Part shown: positions 1 to 5,872 of the stretch, piece by piece
Layout: every line of letters starts with the position of its first letter
Numbering within the stretch: position 1 is the first letter of the stretch
Origin: Lachnospiraceae bacterium UBA6998
Lineage (GTDB): Bacteria > Bacillota > Clostridia > Lachnospirales > Lachnospiraceae
Assembly: GCA_002448395.1 (NCBI GenBank)
Contig: DJXS01000049.1
Coordinates: forward strand, 1-6,276
Direction: 5' to 3'
Length of the DNA stretch: 6,276 bases
Position numbers and translations under genes: made by a program
The notes under the pieces: generated by a model
Database searches by the model: none
What the model was told of the DNA's origin: nothing
What the model saw: only the letters and a program-made list of their open reading frames with translations

Positions 1-279
1 GATACGAACCTGACCCCTGAACTTGTGGAAGAAGGCTATGTATACGAGCTGATCAGCAAGATTCAGACCATGAGAAAAGAATCCGGTTTCGAAGTCATGG
101 ACCGCATCCGTGTATCTCTTAACGGAAATGACAAACTGTCCGCAGTTGCTGCCAAGAATGAGGCGGCGATCGCAGGCAAGGTCCTGGCAGACAGGATCGA
201 GAAGGATACGGAACTGGCAAATCAGAAGAAATGGGATATCAACGGTGAGAAGGTCACGATCGGTGTCCAGAAGATTTAA
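1..279 (+). CDS. ileS: Isoleucyl-tRNA synthetase, C-terminal end (partial, 5' end outside window)
   Basis: Reading from base 1 in frame 1 gives 92 residues, DTNLTPELVEEGYVYELI and onward, ending ...GEKVTIGVQKI and a TAA at 277-279. The LTPELVEEG segment, followed by IQTMRKESGFEVMDRI, is the wording of the C-terminal extension (DUF5915-like) that follows the anticodon-binding domain in the long, roughly 1,030-1,050-residue IleRS form common in Clostridia. The enzyme charges tRNA-Ile with isoleucine in the cytoplasm. The HIGH and KMSKS catalytic motifs and the editing domain would lie upstream and cannot be checked here. An in-frame GTG at 25 is only an internal Val codon, because the homologous reading continues upstream to the window edge. 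The stop is 14 nt before glgP, so the two are probably co-transcribed. The family identity is fairly secure from the tail alone; the subtype is an inference. Confidence 0.88.
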   Translation, partial: DTNLTPELVEEGYVYELISKIQTMRKESGFEVMDRIRVSLNGNDKLSAVAAKNEAAIAGKVLADRIEKDTELANQKKWDINGEKVTIGVQKI

Positions 280-283
280 GGAG
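278..283 (+). promoter_or_regulatory. Ribosome binding site of glgP, overlapping the ileS stop codon
   Basis: AAGGAG at 278-283 shares its first two bases with the TAA stop of ileS and sits 10 nt before the ATG at 294. It is the only good Shine-Dalgarno match in the 14-nt gap and it fixes the glgP start. The overlap means that ribosomes terminating on ileS cover the glgP initiation site, which suggests (inference) translational coupling or reinitiation. Confidence 0.75.
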
Positions 284-293
284 AACGCAAAGA

Positions 294-2801
294 ATGATAA
301 AGAGACCTACGTTTAATTTTGACAAAGATCTTTTCAAGAGAAGTGTTGAGTACAATGTACGTACCATGTACCGCCGCACCATGAAGGAAGCGACAGACCA
401 GCAGGTTTTCCAGGCTTCCGCAATGGCTCTGAAGGACCAGATCATCGACTGCTGGATGAGGACCCAGAAGGTATTCGACGAAAAGGATCCCAAGCAGGTC
501 GTTTACCTGTCCATGGAGTTCCTCATGGGCCGAGCTTTCGGAAATGACGCCATCAACCTGATGGCTTATGAGCCCATCAAGCAGGCGCTCAAAGAGCTCG
601 GCTTCAAGCTTGACGCCATCGAAGACCAGGAGCCCGACGCAGCTCTCGGTAATGGCGGTCTTGGAAGACTTGCGGCATGCTTCCTGGATTCCCTTGCAAC
701 TCTGAACTATCCCGCATACGGCGCAGGTATCCGCTACCAGTACGGTATGTTCAAGCAGGAGATCAGAGACGGCTATCAGGTGGAAGTTCCGGACAACTGG
801 CTGGAGAACGGCAACCCTCTGGAACTGAGAAGACCTGAGTACACACAGGAAGTCCACTTCGGCGGATATGTCACCTCCTATCTGGACAGAAACGGCCGCA
901 CCATGTACAAACAGGAAGGCTACAGCGCTGTAAAGGCTGTTCCCTATGACCTGCCGGTCATCGGATACGGCAACGGTTTTGTAGATACTCTGAGAATCTG
1001 GGACGCGGAGCCGGTAGTGAGCTTCAAGCTGGACTCTTTTGACAGAGGTGAGTACCAGAAATCCGTGGAACAGGAGAACCTGGCCCGCACGATCTGCAAC
1101 GTCCTCTATCCCTGCGATGACCATATCCAGGGCAAGGAGCTGCGTCTCAAACAGCAGTACTTCTTCGTGTCCGCCACACTTCAGTGCGCGATCCAGAAGT
1201 ACATGAAGACACACGACGACATCAGAAAGCTTCATGAGAAGTATGTCTTCCAGCTCAACGACACACATCCCACGCTGGCCATCCCCGAGCTCATGCGCAT
1301 CCTCATGGATGAGTACGCTCTGACATGGGACGAGGCATGGAATGTCGTCACAAAGAGCTGCGCGTACACCAACCACACCATCATGGCGGAAGCGCTTGAG
1401 AAGTGGCCCATCGAGCTCTTCTCCAGACTCCTTCCCCGTATCTACTCCATCGTGGAGGAGATCAACAGAAGATTTGAGAGAGAGATTCATGCCCGCTATG
1501 ACAACACGGGCGTAGATGTCGGCCACAAGATCTACAAGATGGGCATCATCTATGACGGACAGGTCCGCATGGCCAACCTCGCGATCGTCGCAGGTTTCTC
1601 CGTAAACGGTGTTGCGGAGCTGCACACAGCCATCCTCATGACCGAGGAGCTCAGGGACTTCTACGAGATGTTCCCCGAGAAGTTCAACAACAAGACCAAC
1701 GGCATCACGCAGAGAAGATTCCTTCTTCACGCCAACCAGAACCTGGCCAAGTGGGTCACCGACAAGATCGGCGACGAGTGGATCACGGATCTGTCCCAGA
1801 TGAAGGAACTGGAAGTCTACGTGGACGACGCCAAGGCGCAGAAAGAGTTCATGAACATCAAGTACAAGAACAAAGTCCGCCTGGCAAAATATATCCTCGA
1901 GCACAACGGAATCGAAGTCGATCCCCGCTCTATTTTCGATGTACAGGTCAAGAGACTGCACGAGTACAAGAGACAGCTCCTGAACATCCTGCATGTCATG
2001 TACCTTTACAATCAGCTCAAAGAAAACCCGAACATGGAGTTCAAAAAGAGAACCTTCATCTTCGGCGCCAAGGCGGCAGCCGGCTACAAGACCGCGAAGC
2101 TGACCATTAAGCTGATCAACTCCGTCGCGGACGTGATCAACAACGATCCCGACATCGAGGACAAGATCAAAGTCGTATTCATCGAGAACTACAGAGTATC
2201 CAACGCGGAGATCATCATCGCGGCGGCAGACGTCTCCGAGCAGATCTCCACGGCTTCCAAGGAAGCGTCCGGCACCGGCAACATGAAGTTCATGCTCAAC
2301 GGCGCTGTGACTCTGGGAACCATGGACGGCGCGAACGTCGAGATCGTCGAAGAAGTTGGCCAGGATAACGCGTTTATCTTCGGACTGACTTCCGAGCAGG
2401 TCATCCGTTATGAGAACTACGGCGGCTACGATCCCATGAGGATCTTCAACGAGGACCAGAACGTCCGCAGAGTGCTCGTACAGCTGATCGACGGCACATA
2501 TTCCCCGGACGATCCGGATCTGTTCCGTCCCCTGTACAATTCCCTGCTCAACAAGCACGGAAACGACCGTGCAGACAGATACTTCATCCTCGCGGACTTC
2601 GAGTCCTACGCAGCAGCGCAGAGAGATGTCGAGACTGCTTACAATGACCCGAAGAGATGGGCCCGCATGGCTATGATGAACGTAGCTAATGTCGGCAAGT
2701 TCTCCTCTGACAGAACGATCGAGGAGTACGCACAGGAGATCTGGCACCTTGAGAAGGTCTTCATCCCTGCAAGAAGGGGCAGAAAGCCGAAGAATTCCTG
2801 A
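294..2801 (+). CDS. glgP: Glycogen/maltodextrin phosphorylase
   Basis: An 835-residue PLP-dependent glycosyltransferase (GT35) that phosphorolyses alpha-1,4-glucan ends to glucose 1-phosphate in the cytoplasm. The length is full for the family (about 800-840). Visible motifs: LSMEFLMGR (72-80); the glycine-rich LGNGGLGRLAACF (118-130) at the active site; NDTHP (322-326); TNHTIMAEALEKWP (359-372), whose His361 corresponds to His377 of rabbit muscle phosphorylase; NKTNGITQRR (466-475); VKRLHEYKRQ (552-561), with Arg554 and Lys559 as the phosphate-site residues; and the PLP signature EASGTGNMKFMLN (657-669), with Lys665 the Schiff-base lysine. The 554-to-665 spacing equals rabbit 569-to-680. The start at 294 is set by the SD at 278-283. 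The protein ends in a short basic tail, RRGRKPKNS, beyond the usual fold. Whether glycogen or maltodextrin is preferred cannot be read from the sequence. Leu codons TTA/CTA and Ser codon TCA are absent across almost the whole gene, which leaves a long meaningless open frame on the opposite strand. Confidence 0.97.
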   Translation: MIKRPTFNFDKDLFKRSVEYNVRTMYRRTMKEATDQQVFQASAMALKDQIIDCWMRTQKVFDEKDPKQVVYLSMEFLMGRAFGNDAINLMAYEPIKQALKELGFKLDAIEDQEPDAALGNGGLGRLAACFLDSLATLNYPAYGAGIRYQYGMFKQEIRDGYQVEVPDNWLENGNPLELRRPEYTQEVHFGGYVTSYLDRNGRTMYKQEGYSAVKAVPYDLPVIGYGNGFVDTLRIWDAEPVVSFKLDSFDRGEYQKSVEQENLARTICNVLYPCDDHIQGKELRLKQQYFFVSATLQCAIQKYMKTHDDIRKLHEKYVFQLNDTHPTLAIPELMRILMDEYALTWDEAWNVVTKSCAYTNHTIMAEALEKWPIELFSRLLPRIYSIVEEINRRFEREIHARYDNTGVDVGHKIYKMGIIYDGQVRMANLAIVAGFSVNGVAELHTAILMTEELRDFYEMFPEKFNNKTNGITQRRFLLHANQNLAKWVTDKIGDEWITDLSQMKELEVYVDDAKAQKEFMNIKYKNKVRLAKYILEHNGIEVDPRSIFDVQVKRLHEYKRQLLNILHVMYLYNQLKENPNMEFKKRTFIFGAKAAAGYKTAKLTIKLINSVADVINNDPDIEDKIKVVFIENYRVSNAEIIIAAADVSEQISTASKEASGTGNMKFMLNGAVTLGTMDGANVEIVEEVGQDNAFIFGLTSEQVIRYENYGGYDPMRIFNEDQNVRRVLVQLIDGTYSPDDPDLFRPLYNSLLNKHGNDRADRYFILADFESYAAAQRDVETAYNDPKRWARMAMMNVANVGKFSSDRTIEEYAQEIWHLEKVFIPARRGRKPKNS

Positions 2802-2820
2802 TCATTAACGCATAGGCTTT

Positions 2821-2902
2821 AAAAGGCCGGTTATATACCTTATGGAAGTTCCGCGCTTCCATGGACTCAGAAACAAGTCCTCAGGTATATAACCGGTCTT
2901 TT
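2821..2902 (+). terminator. Long branched inverted repeat after glgP, probable terminator
   Basis: It begins 19 nt after the glgP stop. The outer arms 2821-2840 (AAAAGGCCGGTTATATACCT) and 2883-2902 pair over all 20 positions, with one G-U wobble (G2826 with T2897). Between the arms lie two further perfect hairpins: ATGGAAG (2842-2848) with CTTCCAT (2856-2862), 7-nt loop; and GGACT (2863-2867) with AGTCC (2876-2880), 8-nt loop. The predicted shape is a three-way junction. The right arm ends in TCTTTT, so an A/U-rich stem base of terminator type is present, but there is no free T-run beyond it (CGCAG follows). It most likely ends the ileS-glgP transcript. A stable processed 3' RNA or a small palindromic mobile repeat are alternatives. 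The wobble pair favours function as RNA from the + strand, since the opposite strand would have an A-C mismatch there. Confidence 0.6.
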
Positions 2903-2921
2903 CGCAGTCCTGTAAGTCCAG

Positions 2922-2951
2922 TAGGCAACAGACAAAGCAATATGCTATAAT
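2922..2951 (+). promoter_or_regulatory. Sigma-70/SigA-type promoter for ddl-murF
   Basis: A perfect -10 box TATAAT lies at 2946-2951, preceded by TGC (2943-2945), which makes an extended -10. A candidate -35, TAGGCA (2922-2927), matches TTGACA at 4 of 6 positions with an 18-nt spacer. Transcription would start near 2958, giving a leader of about 40 nt before ddl. The placement directly after the glgP terminator-like structure supports an independent ddl-murF transcription unit. Confidence 0.7.
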
Positions 2952-2987
2952 CATCATGCAATGGTGCAACTTTAAACAGCAATCATC

Positions 2988-2994
2988 AGGAGGT
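2988..2994 (+). promoter_or_regulatory. Ribosome binding site of ddl
   Basis: AGGAGGT is a near-complete complement of the 16S rRNA 3' end. It stands 4-5 nt before the ATG at 2999, slightly close but strong enough to fix the start. Confidence 0.8.
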
Positions 2995-2998
2995 CATT

Positions 2999-4063
2999 AT
3001 GAAGATCGTAGTTCTGTGCGGCGGATTGAGCACGGAAAGAAATATATCCTTTCTTTCGGGAACAAAGGTATGCAGAGCGCTCAGAAAGAAGGGGCACCAG
3101 GCAGTTCTGGTCGACCTGTTCATGGGACTTGAGGACATAGAGGGGGAGCCCGCGCAGCTCTTTGAGAAGCTTCCGCCGCTGAAGGATCTGACTTTTGACG
3201 GCTCGGCGCCGGACCTTAAGGCGGTAAGAAAAGCGAGAAAGTGGAAGAGCCCTTCTCTGTTCGGAAAGGGAGTGCTCGAGATCTGCCGCGAGGCGGATAT
3301 CGTATTTGTGGCGCTTCACGGAATGAACGGCGAAGACGGGCGCGTGCAGGCGACCTTCGACATGCTTGGAATCCCTTATACAGGATCGGGCTATCTCGGC
3401 GCCGCGATCGCTATGGATAAGATGCTCACCAAGGAGATGGTGAAGGATAAAGGCGTAAGAACCCCTGCCTGGAAGACTTTCAACGCGGGAGCGATCATGA
3501 GCGAAGAGGATATCGTGAAGTCCGCACAAGAGATCGCGGCCAAAATAGAGGCTCCCTGCGTCATCAAGACTCCTACCGGCGGTTCCTCCGTAGGCGTGTA
3601 CATCGTGACGAATCAGGATGCTGTACGTCCCGCGGTGGAGAAATGCCTCGGATTCGGCCCGGATATCCTGGTAGAGCAGATGATCGAGGGCAGGGAATTT
3701 ACCTGCGCGGTCCTGCAGGACAGGGCGCTTCCTTCCGTGGAGATCGTGCCCAAGGTAGACTTCTACAACTACGAGAACAAATATAAAGCAGGCGCGACGG
3801 AGGAGATCTGCCCCGGACGCTGCACGCCCGAAGTGGAGAAGCAGATGGGCGATATGGCCCTCAAAGTCCACAATATTCTGGGACTGCGCACTTACTCCCG
3901 CAGTGATTTCATCGTGGATAAATACGATAACGCGTGGTTCCTCGAGGTCAATACGCTGCCCGGCATGACGCCCACAAGCCTTGTGCCCCAGGAAGCGGCG
4001 GCAGTCGGCATCTCTTATGAGGAACTGTGCGAGATCATTGTAAATGACGGGCTGGACAGATGA
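2999..4063 (+). CDS. ddl: D-alanine-D-alanine ligase
   Basis: A 354-residue ATP-grasp enzyme that joins two D-alanines for peptidoglycan precursors in the cytoplasm. The N-terminal GGLSTERNIS (8-17) carries Glu13, equivalent to E. coli DdlB Glu15. HGMNGEDG follows at 107-114, PYTGSG at 126-131 and AMDK at 138-141. The ATP-grasp core has Lys190, the serine loop GGSSVGV (194-200), and EQMIEGREF (226-234). The omega loop reads FYNYENKYKAG, with Lys261-Tyr262 matching the Lys-Tyr pair of true D-Ala-D-Ala ligases rather than the D-lactate (VanA-type) version. The C-terminal end has Arg301 and Asp303, then FLEVNTLPGMTPTSL with metal ligands Glu316 and Asn318. Residues about 43-95, between the first beta-strand region and the HG motif, are longer than in the 306-residue DdlB, so the protein is closer in size to DdlA. 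It has its own promoter and RBS, and its stop overlaps the alternative ATG of murF by 4 nt. D-Ala-D-Ser activity is not excluded by sequence alone. Confidence 0.95.
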   Translation: MKIVVLCGGLSTERNISFLSGTKVCRALRKKGHQAVLVDLFMGLEDIEGEPAQLFEKLPPLKDLTFDGSAPDLKAVRKARKWKSPSLFGKGVLEICREADIVFVALHGMNGEDGRVQATFDMLGIPYTGSGYLGAAIAMDKMLTKEMVKDKGVRTPAWKTFNAGAIMSEEDIVKSAQEIAAKIEAPCVIKTPTGGSSVGVYIVTNQDAVRPAVEKCLGFGPDILVEQMIEGREFTCAVLQDRALPSVEIVPKVDFYNYENKYKAGATEEICPGRCTPEVEKQMGDMALKVHNILGLRTYSRSDFIVDKYDNAWFLEVNTLPGMTPTSLVPQEAAAVGISYEELCEIIVNDGLDR

Positions 4064-4068
4064 GGGAG
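4062..4068 (+). promoter_or_regulatory. Probable ribosome binding site of murF at the ddl stop codon
   Basis: GAGGGAG begins inside the ddl TGA (4061-4063). Its GAGG core (4062-4065) lies 6 nt before the ATG at 4072. No comparable purine run precedes the other candidate ATG at 4060, so this site favours 4072, although the ATGA overlap at 4060-4063 is also a common coupling arrangement. Confidence 0.5.
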
Positions 4069-4071
4069 ACG

Positions 4072-5529
4072 ATGGAAAAGATTTATGTAAAAGAGATTCT
4101 TGAAGCAGTCGGCGGACAGCTTCTGGGAAATATAGACGCGGAGAACACTTTCGTGGTGAACGTGCAGACGGACAGCAGAAAAGCTGCCGCGGGAGACCTC
4201 TTCGTCGCGATCGTCGGCGAGCGCATGGACGGGCACCGCTTCGTGCAGGGAGCAATGGAAGCAGGAGCCGAAGGCTGCCTCGTCAGCACTGCGCCGGACA
4301 GCATCCCGGAAGGGAAATTCTGTGTGATGGTGCCCGATACGGCAAAGGCTATGGGCGACCTGGCGGCTTACTACCGCCGCAAACTCGGTCTTCCGGTAGT
4401 GGCGGTCACAGGAAGCGTCGGAAAGACGACCACCAAGGATATGGTGGCTTCTGTCCTCTCGTCCAGATTCCGCACCCTTAAGACCGCAGGAAACCTTAAC
4501 AATCACCTCGGCCTTCCGATGACGGTATTCCGTCTCACGGCAGAGGATGAGATCGCGGTGCTGGAGATGGGCATGAACCACCTCGGCGAGATCGATTACC
4601 TGGTCCGCATCGCGCAGCCTGATGTGGCAGTGATCACAAATGTCGGAGACGCCCACATCGGAAATCTCGGCAGCAGGGAGAATATTCTGCGGGCCAAGTG
4701 CGAGATCTTCCACGCCCTCAAAAAGGGCGGGACAGCTGTTCTCAACGGAGATGACGCGCTGCTTGCGACTCTGAAGCCGGGGGCGGAAAGAGTTGCTGAT
4801 CCGGCGGGAAGCGATGCTTTCTCAAAGATGTACGCTGAAATTGATGCGGGCGGCTTCACATACCATTGGGCCGGTGAATCTGAGGCTTGTGACTACAGGG
4901 CAGTCAATATCGACGACACCCTTCCTGACGAGGTGCGCTGCGAGGCACAGACTCCCGCGGGCACGTTTGCTGTTGAGATCCCGAGCCTTGGCAGGCATAT
5001 GATCTATCCGGCTATGACTGCGGCTGCGGTGGGACAGTATTTTGGCCTGTCAGACGAAGAGATTGCTGATGGAATAGCGAATTTCAAGGCGACCCGCATG
5101 CGCATGGACGTCGAGAAACTCGAGGACGGGGTCATTCTTTACAATGACACTTACAACGCGAATCCGCAGTCGATGAAAGCGGCGCTGGGAATCCTGTCCA
5201 ATGCGCCGGCAGCGCGCAAGGTCGCTGTGGTGGGCGACATGCTCGAGCTCGAGCCCTTTGCAGAGAGACTTCACCGCGAAGTCGGCGAATATGCCGCCGA
5301 ACTTCCCATTGACACCCTTGTGACAGTGGGCACGCGCGCCGGCTGGCTCGCGGAAGCGGCTCTTGAGCGCGATATGGAGGACGTCCGTCCCTGCCAGGAC
5401 AAGGAAGAAGCCAAGAAGGTGCTGGCTGAACTGATCGGATCGGATACGGCTTTCCTTTTCAAGGCTTCCAGAGGGATGGCGCTGGAGGAGTTGTGTGCGT
5501 TTGTGAGAGAATCTTGCGGCGGGAAGTGA
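4072..5529 (+). CDS. murF: UDP-N-acetylmuramoyl-tripeptide-D-alanyl-D-alanine ligase
   Basis: 485 residues from ATG 4072 (489 from ATG 4060, adding MRET), close to the usual 450-490 for MurF. It adds D-Ala-D-Ala to UDP-MurNAc-tripeptide using ATP, the last cytoplasmic step of the pentapeptide. In 485-residue numbering: the N-terminal substrate domain carries TDSR (33-36); the central Mur-ligase ATPase domain has the P-loop TGSVGKTTTK (113-122, Lys118), GNLNNHLGLP (140-149), LEMGMNHLGEI with Glu165, and NVGDAHIGNLGSREN (190-204) with His195; Lys209 sits where Mur ligases carry a carbamylated lysine. The C-terminal domain shows YNDTYNANPQSM (357-368), VVGDMLELE (386-394) and FKASRGMALEEL (463-474). 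The GSVGKTTTKDM, NHLGLP and YNANPQSM combination separates it from MurC, MurD and MurE. It is coupled to ddl, whose product is its substrate. All expected motifs are present and there is no sign of disruption. Confidence 0.96.
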   Translation: MEKIYVKEILEAVGGQLLGNIDAENTFVVNVQTDSRKAAAGDLFVAIVGERMDGHRFVQGAMEAGAEGCLVSTAPDSIPEGKFCVMVPDTAKAMGDLAAYYRRKLGLPVVAVTGSVGKTTTKDMVASVLSSRFRTLKTAGNLNNHLGLPMTVFRLTAEDEIAVLEMGMNHLGEIDYLVRIAQPDVAVITNVGDAHIGNLGSRENILRAKCEIFHALKKGGTAVLNGDDALLATLKPGAERVADPAGSDAFSKMYAEIDAGGFTYHWAGESEACDYRAVNIDDTLPDEVRCEAQTPAGTFAVEIPSLGRHMIYPAMTAAAVGQYFGLSDEEIADGIANFKATRMRMDVEKLEDGVILYNDTYNANPQSMKAALGILSNAPAARKVAVVGDMLELEPFAERLHREVGEYAAELPIDTLVTVGTRAGWLAEAALERDMEDVRPCQDKEEAKKVLAELIGSDTAFLFKASRGMALEELCAFVRESCGGK

Positions 5530-5571
5530 TTTGCTGACGGCTGTATGCCGGTTCTTGGCGGTTGGGCACAG

Positions 5572-5605
5572 AATGATTGTGTTGAAGGATCATACACAAC
5601 TCATT
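5572..5605 (+). repeat. Bulged inverted repeat in the murF 3' untranslated region
   Basis: AATGATTGTGT (5572-5582) pairs with ACACAA (5594-5599) and TCATT (5601-5605), leaving C5600 as a single bulge and an 11-nt loop. The total is 11 base pairs, 43 nt after the murF stop. No T-run follows, so it is not an intrinsic terminator. It could stabilise the transcript 3' region, but no function can be assigned. Confidence 0.4.
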
Positions 5606-5684
5606 ATCAGAATACTGTGCAACAGAAGTCAAAATAGTGATGATTGCGTAATTGCGGATATTTATTAACGATATATAGATTGGC

Positions 5685-5730
5685 GTTGGGTATAGATAAG
5701 AGGTTTTTATTATCTATACCCAACTTTTTT
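5685..5730 (+). terminator. Rho-independent terminator of the ddl-murF transcript
   Basis: GTTGGGTATAGATAA (5685-5699) and TTATCTATACCCAAC (5710-5724) form a perfect 15-bp stem with a 10-nt loop, followed at once by six Ts (5725-5730). There is no T-run on the other side, so it acts on the + strand only. It lies 155 nt past the murF stop, leaving an unusually long AT-rich 3' untranslated segment. Confidence 0.93.
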
Positions 5731-5758
5731 AATTTGCAAAAAATTAATTGTGTATGGA

Positions 5759-5829
5759 TTTCAGAAACAGGCGTTTTGTGCCTAACGCACCGCGAATTTC
5801 TGAACAGAATGTGCCTAACGCGCCGCGAA
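5759..5829. repeat. Imperfect tandem repeat, two units (38 and 33 nt)
   Basis: Unit 1 (5759-5796) starts TTTCAGAAACAG and unit 2 (5797-5829) starts TTTCTGAACAG. After a variable 6-nt or 2-nt filler, both continue with the core TGTGCCTAACGC(A/G)CCGCGAA. Extended by one T, the 21-nt cores at 5777-5797 and 5810-5830 differ at a single base and are 33 nt apart. Each core holds a tiny GTGC-ctaac-GC(A/G)C hairpin. Only two units are present, so this is not a CRISPR array. It lies 44 nt or more beyond the pyrC stop, in what would be the pyrC 3' untranslated region. Confidence 0.8.
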
Positions 5830-5841
5830 TCCTTGACCGGC

Positions 5842-5857
5842 CGGCGCTTCAGCGCCG
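5842..5857. repeat. Short GC-rich inverted repeat downstream of pyrC
   Basis: CGGCGCT (5842-5848) is complementary to AGCGCCG (5851-5857), a 7-bp palindromic arm pair with a 2-nt centre (realistically 6 bp with a TTCA loop). It is directly preceded by the palindrome CCGGCCGG (5837-5844). It sits 16 nt past the pyrC stop on the minus strand, but no T-run follows in that direction. It is therefore at best a weak or Rho-assisted 3' end for pyrC. Confidence 0.35.
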
Positions 5858-5872
5858 CGGCAGCAACTACCA

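Larger units (their letters stand above)
5530..5872. other. 343-nt intergenic region between convergent murF and pyrC
   Basis: This gap is clearly more AT-rich than the flanking genes from about 5590 to 5760, then turns GC-rich again. It contains a bulged hairpin (5572-5605), the strong + strand terminator (5685-5730), an imperfect tandem repeat (5759-5829) and a short GC hairpin (5842-5857). Longer open frames can be drawn through it on both strands, but they lack a ribosome binding site, read through the terminator stem and resemble no protein I recognise, so I do not call a gene here. Confidence 0.7.

Noticed and set aside
276..2747. An 823-codon open frame on the minus strand, opposite glgP
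   Set aside because: Its codons line up exactly with those of glgP, so it stays open simply because glgP avoids TTA, CTA and TCA codons. It has no ribosome binding site or recognisable domains, while glgP shows full family motifs.
2876..2919. Three AGTCC copies (2876, 2906, 2915) as alternative pairing partners for GGACT at 2863, suggesting a riboswitch-like switch
   Set aside because: The extra copies lie upstream of the ddl promoter and are only 5 nt long, so they could act only in glgP read-through RNA; the evidence is too thin.
2957..2968. TGCA-atgg-TGCA as an operator in the ddl leader
   Set aside because: A 4-bp symmetric pair is too short to distinguish from chance, and no regulator is nearby.
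2972..4255. A 427-codon minus-strand open frame across ddl and the start of murF
   Set aside because: It is codon-aligned antisense to ddl and kept open by the same codon bias; the predicted protein is low-complexity, rich in Arg, Ser and His, with no domain.
5759..5829. Possible CRISPR array
   Set aside because: There are only two imperfect units with 12-nt separation between cores, no third repeat and no cas gene nearby.
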